Source of the DNA: Bacteroidia bacterium
GTDB taxonomy: Bacteria > Bacteroidota > Bacteroidia > Chitinophagales > Chitinophagaceae
DNA: 64,000 nucleotides
Direction of reading: 5' to 3'
NCBI GenBank assembly: GCA_030427635.1
Contig: JAUIBA010000014.1
Coordinates: 1 to 64,000, forward strand
Shown piece by piece: positions 53,781 to 63,001 of the stretch (the stretch's first letter is position 1; every line of letters starts with the position of its first letter). The position numbers were made by a program, and so were the translations under genes. Below the pieces are notes generated by a model, which saw only the letters and a program-made list of their open reading frames with translations, ran no database searches and was not told the DNA's origin.

Positions 53781-56700
53781 TTACTGTACGGTGAAGCGCA
53801 TAGTCCTGCTTACACCATCGGTAGTCACCTGTAGCATATATATGCCGGGTGTCAGGTTTCCGGCGTTTATCTGCTGCTGCAGTACGCCATTGCTCACCGG
53901 CAGTTCGTAGCGGTTTATCACCTGCCCTACAGTATTGATAAGCGTTGCAGTAACCTCATTGGCTGTTACGCCACTCATGCTGCCACGTAGGGTAAATGTA
54001 CCCTGGTTCGGGTTCGGGAACAGCTCCATACTGCTTAGTGCAGCTGCTATATCATTTACACCGGTATTCGGGTGGGCTACCAGCGCATTGCTCTGCACTA
54101 TAGCCGGCGATACGCAAGGCATAATAGATGTTACTGCCAGTGTTATCGTGTCAAACACGGTTACATTATGCAGTGTATAGGTAGCATTGGTAGCGCCCGG
54201 TATATCATTGCCATTGCGCACCCACTGGTAGGTAGCGCCGGGGCCTGCATCATATACGGTTGATGTAAACACGATGCTGTCACCGGGGTTTACTGAAAGC
54301 CCCGGCCATGCAAATATGTGTACCGTCATTTCAGAGCCTATCACATTCATCCCTATCGGGTTGCTGGTGGCATGGGCTGGTGCAGGGCAGGTAGCGCTGC
54401 TGGTCATTACGCAGGTTACAACATTACCATCCGTAAGGGTACTGCTGGACCACGATGAGGCTAATGCACCTACCACAGGGAAGCCGTTCACCATCCATTG
54501 GTAGGTAGGCGATACCCCTGCATTAATGCCTACAGAGGAGAAGTTTACAGTAGTACCCTCACATATAGTGTCATTCGGCGATACCGATATCGTAATACCC
54601 GTCGGTGTATTAGGCGTTACCGTCACATTCACCGTTGTTGCCAGAGAAGGGCAGCCATCTATGGTATCTACCACATAGTAGTCGCCCGCATTGGCAGCCG
54701 TCAGTGGGCTCAGTGTAGGGTGCTGCATGGTAGAGGTAAATCCTGCCGGTCCTGTCCAGCTGTAGCTGCCGGTTATAGAGCTGCTGCTGGTGTCTGCATA
54801 GAGGTACAGGGTGCCGCCATTACAGTTCAGTGCACTGGCAAATGCTACCGGCGATGGTGGCGTAGTATTGTTTACCACTATGTTTACGGTAGATACATTG
54901 GCAGGGCATCCGTTATGGGTAGTAGTCAGTGTGTATACGCCTGCATCTGCCAGCGTCATAGACGGGCGGGTAGGGTTGGGCGCACCTGATGAGAATGCTG
55001 TAGGTCCTGCCCAGTTATAGCTGGTTATAGACCACGTAGCAGTTGCTGATAGTGCCAGTGTATTACCCACACATACCGGGTTATTGGCATTGATGGTTAC
55101 AGGAGGCAGGCTGGTTACCACTCTTATATTCACAAAGTTGTCTGGTGATATATATGCCGGGTTACTGCCCGTAATGCGTATACGGTATCCGGTTCCTGCA
55201 GGTGTTCCTCCCGGTATGGTACAGGTTATTGTACCTGATGTACCTGATACAGATGTGCCAATGTTTACCGGTGCAGCAAAACTACCCGCAGCATTCGACA
55301 GCTGTGCGGTAAACTGATTACCGGCTCTGAAGTTGATGTTCACATTGTAGTCCAGCGTCAGTGTACCGCCTGCACATACCAGTGTGTCGGTATAAGGCTG
55401 ATTGATAAGTGCAAATGTGTCTATACGCAGTTTGGTTACAAAGCCATCATATACACCGCCGCCATAAGCAGTCTGCTCTGCGCCTGCAGTGGCTATACCG
55501 GTTGTGCTGGTTGTGTGTCCGGCATAGATTATTTGTCCCGATGCGTCACATACGGCGCCATAAGCATAGTCATAAAGCGCATCGCCAAAGTAGGTACCCC
55601 ATATACGCTGGCCCATGCCACCTGTATATTTGGCCAGGAAGGCATCGTAGTTGCCGCCTATAGTAGGCTGAATGCTGCCTTCTGTGCCTATATTGTTATT
55701 GCTGAATGTGCCGCCTGCTACTACTACGTTGCCATATGGGTCCACGGTCACCGCCTCGCCATAGTCCACGTCGCTGCCGCCACAGTAGGTACTCCACTGT
55801 TTTACACCGCTGGCATCATACTGGGCTACAAAGGCATCCTGCAGGCCACCGCCATATGATGGCTGCTGTGCGCCTGGTGTTGCCAGGCCGCTGGTACTGT
55901 TTGTATAACCTGTTATAGCTATGTCGCCCGTTGCTGTTCTGCATATGATACCTCTTCCCTGCTCTGTGCCACTGCCGCCATAGTAGGTGCCCCATACACG
56001 GGCATTGCCTGTTGTATTCATTTTGGCTATGAAGGCATCATTGGCACCATTAAGCGTTGTCTGGTCAGCCCCGGCCGATGCTATACCTACCACACTGGTT
56101 GTCTGTCCGGTAATGATTACGTTACCTCCCGGTCCTTCAGTAGTTACGGCACGGCCCTCATCAGCGCCCGTACCACCATAGTAGCTCATGAATCCTATGC
56201 CGCCTGCATTGCCGGAAAACCGTGCTACAAAAGCATCGCTGGCACCACTCAGTGCCGCCTGATAGGCTCCTGCAGTGGCAATACCAGCACTTTCTGTACG
56301 GCCGGTTACATATACTGTACCTCCACCGGCAGCAGAGCCATCGTGGGCTATGCCATATACCTGGTCATTGCCGGTTCCGCCCAGGTAGGTAGCCCACTGG
56401 CGGGTGCCGTTATTGTTTATCTTGAATATAAACCCATCTGTGAGACCAGAGTTTGCTGTGCGGTAGGCACCTCCGGTTGCCAGCCCTGTAGAGCCGGTAG
56501 TATGGCCGCCCATAAATATGCCTGCACCTGAGTTGTCTATAGCCAGGCAGGTACCGCGGTCATCGCCCGCCCCACCAAAGTAGGTGGTGAACTGACGCAC
56601 ACCGTTAGGGTCATATTTGGTGATGAAGGCATCTACTAAGCCATTGAAGGTAACATCATATACCGTTGGGGGTGTTCCCAGAGCAATACCGGCTGTGGTA

Positions 56701-57527
56701 GTAGTGTAGCCGCCTATATATACATTGCCTGCCGGACTCACCACCACAGCAGTGGCTACATCTTCATCAGTACCACCAAAGTAAGTACTCCAGAAGATGA
56801 TGGGATCTATGGTAAGAGTGCCCTTATGTGGTGCAGTAGCAAAGCTCAGTACATTACCCTTCAGTTTAAAGGAAGATGCTACTTCTTTGCCATCACTGCC
56901 ATAGGCAAAAGGCTTTTTCTCATGGATAGTCCCCATGGGGGTAATGGCCTTTATACTGCCATCCTTTGCCAGGCTCAGGGCTGTAGCTCCGTCATATTTA
57001 AGCTGTATCTGGCCGGCATCAGCGCCGGGATGTACTACAAAGTCATACTCCACACTATTGCCCTTCACATACAGCACCCAGTCTATACCAGGATATACAT
57101 CATGGTATACCACCCGGCGAAACGAGTTGGCCTGTATGCCATTCGCATTGGCGGTATAGTATGTTTCGTAGTAGGGTTGTGCGTCTTCTTCTGTTACTCT
57201 TGCTGCTTTATTGGCATGCAGCAGGGTCACGCCCATGTTATAGGTATTCAGCGTTGGGTGAGCGCTTTTCATAGCTCCCGGCTTTCTGAACTGATAGTGC
57301 AGGCTGCCGTTACCTATATACAGGTTCATGCCGGCAGTACTCAGGGTGTACTGTATGTCAGTCAGAGGTTTACCCTTGCTGTCAGTAAGTTGTCCGTTGT
57401 TCTCAATAAAGCACAGGGGTTTCGCTGCACCTTGCCCCACCGTAGGTACCTTATCTTTTGCCATACCCGACAAAGACAGGATACAGCCCAGTGACAGGGC
57501 TATGCACTTTGTACCATTTAAATACAT
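53781..57527 (-). CDS. T9SS-sorted SBBP seven-bladed propeller and Ig-repeat surface protein
   Basis: The 1,248-residue product has a signal peptide (MYLNGTKCIALSLGCILSLSG), an N-terminal DUF7948-type domain (about 30-210; FIENNGQLTDSKGKPLTDIQY), then seven SBBP repeats (about 220-660) each opening with a WxTYFGGTGxD-like strand, enough for a seven-bladed propeller. Several Ig-like domains follow (about 670-1160; e.g. GSYSWTGPAGFTS, YQWMVNGFPVVGA), and a T9SS type A sorting domain ends it (FPNPNQGTFTLRG to MRFTVQ). Role unknown; likely surface-attached. The longer frame from 57659 adds basic residues before the signal peptide and was not used. Confidence 0.9.
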   Translation of the reverse strand: MYLNGTKCIALSLGCILSLSGMAKDKVPTVGQGAAKPLCFIENNGQLTDSKGKPLTDIQYTLSTAGMNLYIGNGSLHYQFRKPGAMKSAHPTLNTYNMGVTLLHANKAARVTEEDAQPYYETYYTANANGIQANSFRRVVYHDVYPGIDWVLYVKGNSVEYDFVVHPGADAGQIQLKYDGATALSLAKDGSIKAITPMGTIHEKKPFAYGSDGKEVASSFKLKGNVLSFATAPHKGTLTIDPIIFWSTYFGGTDEDVATAVVVSPAGNVYIGGYTTTTAGIALGTPPTVYDVTFNGLVDAFITKYDPNGVRQFTTYFGGAGDDRGTCLAIDNSGAGIFMGGHTTGSTGLATGGAYRTANSGLTDGFIFKINNNGTRQWATYLGGTGNDQVYGIAHDGSAAGGGTVYVTGRTESAGIATAGAYQAALSGASDAFVARFSGNAGGIGFMSYYGGTGADEGRAVTTEGPGGNVIITGQTTSVVGIASAGADQTTLNGANDAFIAKMNTTGNARVWGTYYGGSGTEQGRGIICRTATGDIAITGYTNSTSGLATPGAQQPSYGGGLQDAFVAQYDASGVKQWSTYCGGSDVDYGEAVTVDPYGNVVVAGGTFSNNNIGTEGSIQPTIGGNYDAFLAKYTGGMGQRIWGTYFGDALYDYAYGAVCDASGQIIYAGHTTSTTGIATAGAEQTAYGGGVYDGFVTKLRIDTFALINQPYTDTLVCAGGTLTLDYNVNINFRAGNQFTAQLSNAAGSFAAPVNIGTSVSGTSGTITCTIPGGTPAGTGYRIRITGSNPAYISPDNFVNIRVVTSLPPVTINANNPVCVGNTLALSATATWSITSYNWAGPTAFSSGAPNPTRPSMTLADAGVYTLTTTHNGCPANVSTVNIVVNNTTPPSPVAFASALNCNGGTLYLYADTSSSSITGSYSWTGPAGFTSTMQHPTLSPLTAANAGDYYVVDTIDGCPSLATTVNVTVTPNTPTGITISVSPNDTICEGTTVNFSSVGINAGVSPTYQWMVNGFPVVGALASSWSSSTLTDGNVVTCVMTSSATCPAPAHATSNPIGMNVIGSEMTVHIFAWPGLSVNPGDSIVFTSTVYDAGPGATYQWVRNGNDIPGATNATYTLHNVTVFDTITLAVTSIMPCVSPAIVQSNALVAHPNTGVNDIAAALSSMELFPNPNQGTFTLRGSMSGVTANEVTATLINTVGQVINRYELPVSNGVLQQQINAGNLTPGIYMLQVTTDGVSRTMRFTVQ

Positions 57528-57807
57528 ATAGCAGTATTTTGTTTTGAAATATACAAGAGTGCAAAATAAGAAATATAATCCGTATTTTCTATCGGTAAAA
57601 ATGAAATAACAACGCTTCCTGCGGCCACTGTTTCTTAGCCTCAGAAAGCGTTTCTGCAAGGTATTGCAGCACTATTGCTACGTGATTGTAACCGGTAGTT
57701 ATGACCTCACGCTTAGCCATACAACTACCATGTACAGCACGAAAATAATCCACGGGGTGATTTTCAGAAAACGGAGCATGACTGATGAAATATAGATATC
57801 AGAAAAT
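57528..57807. other. Spacer upstream of the SBBP gene
   Basis: About 280 bp with no gene. The minus-strand sequence carries TTATTTTG and TATATTTC, imperfect -7-like sites close to the SBBP start. Confidence 0.4.
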
Positions 57808-57838
57808 GCTGCAATAACTATGCCATAGTTGTTGCAGC
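57808..57838 (-). terminator. Terminator after the GNAT gene
   Basis: A 15-bp stem (GCTGCAATAACTATG with CATAGTTGTTGCAGC, one G-U) lies 33 bp after the GNAT stop codon and is followed on the minus strand by ATTTT. The loop is only one base in the drawing, so a few base pairs at the tip would open. Confidence 0.65.
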
Positions 57839-57870
57839 CACCGTTATGTCTCCATCATGGAATTGTGTTG

Positions 57871-58431
57871 TTATTGTTTGGGAGGTGTTGGCTCCATCAG
57901 TGAAAATGAGGCTGTATCATAAAAATGACCATCATAGTAGTAGTCTTCTTTACGGTATGCATCCTGCTCAAAACCAAGACTTTCCAGCACCCTGCGCGAT
58001 GCCGTATTCCCGGGGTCTATATTAGCTTCCAGTGTATGTAGTCCTATGGAAAATCCCCAGTTTATAACAGTGCTCAATGCTTCGCGCATAATGCCGCTAC
58101 CCTGATATTGTGGCATCAGGGCATAACCCACCTCACCCCGGTAGTTTTCTCTGTCGATACGCCATAGACTTACGGTGCCTATAATCGCGGCTTGGCCTTT
58201 CAGGGTTATACCCCAGTTAATGCCTGTGTTGGTAGATATCCCGGTTTCTATACGCTCCAGAAATTCCAGTGCCTCTTCCTCTCGCTGGCACAATGGTTTC
58301 TTGATATACTCCATCATGCCAGGGTCGCTGCGCATGAAGAAAAGCTCTTTGATATCCTCAGCCACTACCCGTCTCAGTAGCAGTCGTTCAGTTTCCAGTA
58401 TGGGAAACGGGTTCAGGTTTATTGCTAACAT
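57871..58431 (-). CDS. GNAT-family N-acetyltransferase (RimJ type)
   Basis: The 186-residue protein has the RimJ-type layout: ILETERLLLRRVVAEDIKELF at the start, a central GEVGYALMPQYQGSGIMREAL (acetyl-CoA-binding Q/RxxGxG/A region, here QGSGIM) and a C-terminal TASRRVLESLGFEQD with the typical Asn/Asp-rich NTASRRVLE motif. Such enzymes acetylate the N-terminus of ribosomal proteins or small amines; the substrate here is unknown. The start at 58431 is preferred over ATG codons at 58479 and 58473, since a TAACTTCG (one mismatch to TAnnTTTG) lies 8 bp before it. Confidence 0.9.
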   Translation of the reverse strand: MLAINLNPFPILETERLLLRRVVAEDIKELFFMRSDPGMMEYIKKPLCQREEEALEFLERIETGISTNTGINWGITLKGQAAIIGTVSLWRIDRENYRGEVGYALMPQYQGSGIMREALSTVINWGFSIGLHTLEANIDPGNTASRRVLESLGFEQDAYRKEDYYYDGHFYDTASFSLMEPTPPKQ

Positions 58432-58706
58432 AGTATGACCGAAGTTACTTACTTCAGCGCTTTTAAGAAACATGTTCACGGTTTCGTTTTGTCTGTTTCA
58501 GTACATGTTGAACGATAATAGTCATCGTTATTTACTACTTACAGTTCAGTGCGAATGATTTCCGTATTGTGCTGAAACTGATGCATAGTATTGATTGTGT
58601 GTCGATTATTGCATCAGACGAATATTGAAATAAAAACTGTGTAAACGTGTTGTTAATGATTGAAAATGTTTTTCTTTGTATATCACTAATCGGAAAACTC
58701 CATCTT

Positions 58707-58940
58707 ATGAAAGACATTTTATTGCAGCGATCCTTATCCGGGATTGGGCAGCAATTGCTTACGTGCCGTCATGCACGGCAGGATAAACAACTTACCGTAG
58801 CACGCTCTGTAGGTATCAGCGTTTCTGTTTTAAGTCGTGTAGAAAGCGGAAAATACAAGCATGTTACTATAGAGTTATTGCTAAAGCTGGCAGGCTATTA
58901 TGGTGTTACTATTGAAGAAATAGTATCAATGTCTAACTGA
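58707..58940 (+). CDS. Small XRE-family HTH regulator
   Basis: The 77-residue protein has a single Cro/C1-type helix-turn-helix: LTVARSVGISVSVLSRVESGKYKHVTIELLLKLAGYYGV (turn and recognition helix with the SxLSRxExG signature). Such proteins usually repress transcription at operator pairs. No toxin or restriction gene flanks it. The ATG at 58707 starts at the family-typical position; the frame upstream to 58647 is not conserved. Its last codons overlap by 8 bp the 3' end of the convergent truncated NHL gene. Confidence 0.85.
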   Translation: MKDILLQRSLSGIGQQLLTCRHARQDKQLTVARSVGISVSVLSRVESGKYKHVTIELLLKLAGYYGVTIEEIVSMSN

Positions 58941-60486
58941 CTGCTACCTGCTGTTTTACTATGCGTCCTGTGGCATCGGTTATAACCAACTTTGCCATCC
59001 CGGTAGCAGCAGGCAGTATGCATGAGAACCTACCGCCCATTGCAGGGTTGGGGTAGATATGGAAGTCTCCTGTGTTGCCTGTAGTGTTGTGTATATTCAG
59101 GATACAGTCTGTCATGTTCAGATATACGGTAATAGTATCTCTCATGATGCCGTCATAGACGGTAATGCTGAATGAGTCAGTGCCTATGTAAAAACCATCG
59201 GGCGTATATAGGGTGCCTGCAGGCAGTGTAGCTATGGTGTCGGCATAGAGGGTGTCTGCTGCGGTGAGTGTACCATGCAGGGGCGGGGTATTTATGCTCC
59301 ACAGCAGCGGTTGTGCCGTATTGGAGTCCATAACGCTGAGGAGGGTATCGAGAACTATATAAGGGGTATCTGCACAGGCGGTGATAGTGTAGGTATGACC
59401 TGCCGAAAAGTAAGGAGGATGGTTTACAGCACGGACTCTCTGAGTTGTACCGTGATCAACAAAAAAAACGACTCCTTTTGCTGTTACGGTAACTCCAGAC
59501 GATAATACACTTAACTGAGCAGCGGTAGCAGGCCCTCCATCACCACTGTAGCCAGGCGTACCATTACCAGCAAAATTCCAGATTGTTCCTGTTGGGTCTA
59601 CTTTACGTACAACCTTCGGTTGATTGTCTGTTATATAAACATTCCCAAAATCGTCAGCGGCAACCCCTGACGGCCCATTAAATTGAGCAGCGGTAGCAGG
59701 CCCTCCATCACCGCTGTATCCAAAAGAGGTACCTGCGAAAGTAGAGATGGTGCCCGATGTGTTAACTACCCTCACCCTATTGTTGGCAACGTCAGCAATA
59801 TAAATATTGCCTGCGGTATCTGAAGAAAGTCCGTTCGGGCCACTAAGTTGCGCTGATGTAGCAAGTCCACCATCGCCACTAAAGCCCATTACACCATTAC
59901 CTGCAAACGTAGTAATTATGCCTGCATTGTCTATCTTTCTCACTACATGATTAGTAATGTCTGAAAAATACACATTACCTGCCCTGTCTGTGCAAAGACC
60001 ATAATCTATCCCTATTGAAGCATCCGTAGCTGGCCCTCCATCGCCGCTGTAGCCCGAGCCGATTGCAGTTCCGGCTATAGTGGTGATAATACCCAGGGGT
60101 GTTATCTTTCTGATACATTCATAGCCAGTCTCTCCAACGTATATATTCCCCGCAGTGTCAGCAGCAAGTACAATAGGTGTATTGAGCTCAGCTGCCGTTG
60201 CTGGTCCACCATCACCACTATGACCAGCGGAACCTGTACCTGCGAATGTGGTAATTACCCCAGTCAGATCTACCTTTCGCACTCTGTGATTGTAACGATC
60301 CGCTATATATAAATTACCGTTCCTATCAGAGGTAAGCCCCAGCATCCCATTAAAGTCTGCCATAGTTGCGGGACCTGCATCTCCGCTAAAGCCTAATACA
60401 CCTGTACCAGCATAGGTGGTAATGAGCTGTGCATGGGCACTGATGCATAGGCATAATAAGGCTGTAAGTGAAAGTAGTGTTTTCAT
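58933..60486 (-). CDS. NHL-propeller protein, T9SS sorting domain truncated
   Basis: The 517-residue product has a signal peptide (MKTLLSLTALLCLCISAHAQ), six NHL blades (about 22-350, GYSGDGGPATAAQ loops), the post-propeller domain (about 355-450; PYIVLDTLLSVMDSN..., YIGTDSFSITVYDG) and a sorting domain that breaks off: YPNPAMGGRFSC...KLVITDATGRIVKQ, then QVAVS and stop. The paralogue just upstream continues with about 35 more residues. The missing strands make normal T9SS sorting unlikely, so it may be secreted poorly or retained in the periplasm. It follows the paralogue by 14 bp and is probably co-transcribed. Confidence 0.85.
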   Translation of the reverse strand: MKTLLSLTALLCLCISAHAQLITTYAGTGVLGFSGDAGPATMADFNGMLGLTSDRNGNLYIADRYNHRVRKVDLTGVITTFAGTGSAGHSGDGGPATAAELNTPIVLAADTAGNIYVGETGYECIRKITPLGIITTIAGTAIGSGYSGDGGPATDASIGIDYGLCTDRAGNVYFSDITNHVVRKIDNAGIITTFAGNGVMGFSGDGGLATSAQLSGPNGLSSDTAGNIYIADVANNRVRVVNTSGTISTFAGTSFGYSGDGGPATAAQFNGPSGVAADDFGNVYITDNQPKVVRKVDPTGTIWNFAGNGTPGYSGDGGPATAAQLSVLSSGVTVTAKGVVFFVDHGTTQRVRAVNHPPYFSAGHTYTITACADTPYIVLDTLLSVMDSNTAQPLLWSINTPPLHGTLTAADTLYADTIATLPAGTLYTPDGFYIGTDSFSITVYDGIMRDTITVYLNMTDCILNIHNTTGNTGDFHIYPNPAMGGRFSCILPAATGMAKLVITDATGRIVKQQVAVS

Positions 60487-61100
60487 GTGTGCGGATATAC
60501 TTATTGGGTTATGGTGAGTTTTCGGGTCTGTATGCCCATACTCGTGTATAGGTGCGCCAGATACAGTCCCGGGGGTACGTGCAGCTGAATGTCTGTCTGT
60601 GTACCGGTAGCAATGTCTATCTGTTTTACTATGCGTCCTGTGGCATCGGTTATAACCAACTTTGCCTGCTCGGTAGCTGCAGGCAGTATGCAGGAGAACC
60701 TACCGCCCATTGCAGGGTTGGGGTAGATTTGGAAGTCTCCTGTGTTGCCTGTAGTGTTGTGTATATTCAGGATACAGTCGATCATGTTCAGATATACGGT
60801 AATCGTATCTCTCATGATGCCATCATAGATGGTAACACTGAATGAGTCAGTGCCTATGTAAGAGCCATCGGGCGTGTATAGGGTGCCTGCAGGCAGTGTA
60901 GCTATAGTGTCGGCATAGAGGGTATCTGCTGCGGTGAGTGTACCATGCAGGGGCGGGGTATTGATGCTCCACAGCAGCGGTTGTGCCGTATTGGAGTCCA
61001 TAACGCTGAGGAGGGTATCCAGTGCTATATAAGGGGTGTCATTGCAGGCAGTAATGGAGTATGTAGCACCTGTTGTAAAGTATGGAGGATGGTTTACAGC
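58951..61100 (-). repeat. Near-identical 3' segments of the two NHL paralogues
   Basis: Segments 58951-59430 and 60621-61100 are offset by 1,670 bp with very few differences over about 480 bp (covering the post-propeller domain and the first half of the sorting domain), whereas the NHL parts are clearly more diverged. This fits a tandem gene duplication with later local gene conversion. Confidence 0.7.
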
Positions 61101-62141
61101 GCGAATGCGTTCGTTGACCTGATTGTCTGTAATGAAAACGGCACCGTTCCCTATAACAGCTAACCCAAACGTTAACGTATATACCTGTGCAGCCGTAGCA
61201 GGTCCTCCATCACCACTGTAGCCTGCAGCCCCATTTCCTGCAAAAGCGTGTATGATTCCATTCTTATCTACTCTGCGAATCACATAGTTTTGCTGGTCAG
61301 ATATATATACATTGCCAAACTTATCTGCTATTACAGCTACAGGATTCTGAAATTGTGCGGCGGTAGCCGGGCCACCATCACCGGAATATCCGAATGTGCT
61401 GCCTGCAAATGTGCTGATAATGCCTGTGGTATTTACTTTTCTTACTTTTTGCCCTGCTGCAAGGTAAATGTTCCCTGAAGTGTCAGCGGCCAGTGCTTGT
61501 GTCTGTCCTATACCTGAGGACGTAGCCGCGATACCATCAGTACCTACCGTCACACTGCCATTACCTGCAAATGTAGAAATGATGCCGGCACTGTTTATTT
61601 TCCGTACTACATAGTTTGCAAGATCGGAGAAGAAAACATTGCCCTGCCTGTCAACAGCAATTCCTCCATTGGCAATGATACCAGCGGCAGTGGCTGGTCC
61701 GCCATCACCGCTATAGCCTCCCATGCCGTCACCGGCAATAGTTGTAATGATACCGGCAGGCGATATTTTTCTAACGTAACCGCCATCTGCAAAATATATA
61801 TTATCGGCGGTGTCTATAGTAATGCTGCGTGCGAGTCCAATGTCGGCACTAGTGGCTGGACCTCCATCTCCTGAGTGTCCATTGATGCCAGTTCCCGCCC
61901 ATGTAGTTATGGTTCCGTTCAGGTCCACTTTTCTGATGCGGTAATTGAAGCAATCTGCTATAAATAAATTGCCTTTTGAGTCAATTGTGACATCCCTTGG
62001 CCGGTCTACCTGAGCCGCAGTTGCAGGTCCTCCATCACCGCTGAACCCCTGGCTGCCATTACCGGCATATGTTGTAATGAGCTGAGCATGGCTGATATTG
62101 ATAGTACCAAGCAGCAGAATAGATATTATTGTTGTTTTCAT
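60501..62141 (-). CDS. T9SS-sorted NHL-propeller protein
   Basis: The 546-residue product has a signal peptide (MKTTIISILLLGTINISHAQ), six NHL blades (about 22-350), the post-propeller domain (about 355-455) and a complete T9SS type A sorting domain (YPNPAMGGRFSC to RKLTITQ). NHL propellers bind proteins or carbohydrates; the ligand is unknown. It is the first gene of a two-gene unit with its truncated paralogue, separated by 14 bp. It probably arose by tandem duplication together with it. Confidence 0.9.
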   Translation of the reverse strand: MKTTIISILLLGTINISHAQLITTYAGNGSQGFSGDGGPATAAQVDRPRDVTIDSKGNLFIADCFNYRIRKVDLNGTITTWAGTGINGHSGDGGPATSADIGLARSITIDTADNIYFADGGYVRKISPAGIITTIAGDGMGGYSGDGGPATAAGIIANGGIAVDRQGNVFFSDLANYVVRKINSAGIISTFAGNGSVTVGTDGIAATSSGIGQTQALAADTSGNIYLAAGQKVRKVNTTGIISTFAGSTFGYSGDGGPATAAQFQNPVAVIADKFGNVYISDQQNYVIRRVDKNGIIHAFAGNGAAGYSGDGGPATAAQVYTLTFGLAVIGNGAVFITDNQVNERIRAVNHPPYFTTGATYSITACNDTPYIALDTLLSVMDSNTAQPLLWSINTPPLHGTLTAADTLYADTIATLPAGTLYTPDGSYIGTDSFSVTIYDGIMRDTITVYLNMIDCILNIHNTTGNTGDFQIYPNPAMGGRFSCILPAATEQAKLVITDATGRIVKQIDIATGTQTDIQLHVPPGLYLAHLYTSMGIQTRKLTITQ

Positions 62142-62421
62142 GTGCCTATTGTTTTAGTGGTTTTATTAAATGTAATTGGGTGGAGAACTTTTGGAATGGA
62201 ATAATCCCCAATAGGTAAGTTTCCGGAATTGCATTGATTTTATTTTATATGTTTTATATTTTAAAAACATTGAATTATTGACTCGGTTTGCTGAAAGTTA
62301 CTTATATCAGTTTGCTGTCGCAAGTTTTACTGCCTGTTTTTGTTTCCTGTCAGGAAAATTATGTTTCATAATAGGAAACAATAAGTTGTTTTGTCTGTTA
62401 ACGATTTGTTTGCGTTGGTTA
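62142..62421. other. A/T-rich spacer between divergent genes
   Basis: About 280 bp, strongly A/T-rich, with a CCTGTCAGG palindrome near 62346 and a repeated GGAAA/TTTCC pattern around it. A perfect -7 element follows at 62422-62429. No gene seen; an in-frame ATG at 62391 extends the next frame but precedes the promoter. Confidence 0.45.
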
Positions 62422-62429
62422 TACATTTG
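62422..62429 (+). promoter_or_regulatory. -7 element (TACATTTG) for the small secreted-protein gene
   Basis: A perfect TAnnTTTG about 90 bp before the ATG at 62520, giving a leader of about 85 bases, the longest in the window. Confidence 0.5.
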
Positions 62430-62519
62430 ATGTTAGTTCATGGCCAGAACAAACCGCTACTACTTTGGCGGATAATAAATGGGGGTAGATTTATTTATTT
62501 GTCAGTAATTTTTTTAACT

Positions 62520-62981
62520 ATGAAAAAGGTATTATTGTTTATTCTATTAGCATTTATGGGTAATTACTCTTTTGGACAAACGTTTACAGGAGCTCCATTA
62601 GGGTTACTTATTAACAACACCAGTACATGTGAGGTGTATGTAACCTTAAGTGGTAGGGTCACCACAATCCCGGGTAGTGTTTGTGGTGATGTTTATACAA
62701 ATACATTTCACCTTGTTCCAAGCCCTGGCACACCTACTTATTATACACCAAGTTGGGATGCGACGAATATGTTTTATTCAGGAGGAACATTAAGCGCAAG
62801 CGATCAGGTTTCTTTTGAAAGGGCCGATTTTCAGTTTGCCAATTGTTCGTGTGGCAGTGCTGGCGCTGACATGGGCGTTGGTTGTGGAGCTTCCGGACCC
62901 ACTTGGAGTAATGGTTGCATAATGGGTTCGTTTAATATTCCGGCTACGCCTTTCTCTGGTCCGCTGGTGGTTGTGTTTTAA
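62520..62981 (+). CDS. Small secreted protein of unknown function
   Basis: The 153-residue product has a signal peptide (MKKVLLFILLAFMGNYSFGQ) and a mature part of about 130 residues rich in Gly, Thr and Ser with several cysteines (STCEVYVTLSG, GSVCGDVYTN, NCSCGSAGADMGVGCGAS), suggesting a compact disulfide-linked beta domain. Many such proteins are secreted by T9SS or the Sec pathway, but no sorting domain is present. The codon usage is more A/T-rich than its neighbours, which may mean recent acquisition. The longer frame from 62391 was rejected because it lacks a signal peptide. Confidence 0.7.
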   Translation: MKKVLLFILLAFMGNYSFGQTFTGAPLGLLINNTSTCEVYVTLSGRVTTIPGSVCGDVYTNTFHLVPSPGTPTYYTPSWDATNMFYSGGTLSASDQVSFERADFQFANCSCGSAGADMGVGCGASGPTWSNGCIMGSFNIPATPFSGPLVVVF

Positions 62982-63001
62982 TGTTATGCATGTTTGAAAA
63001 T

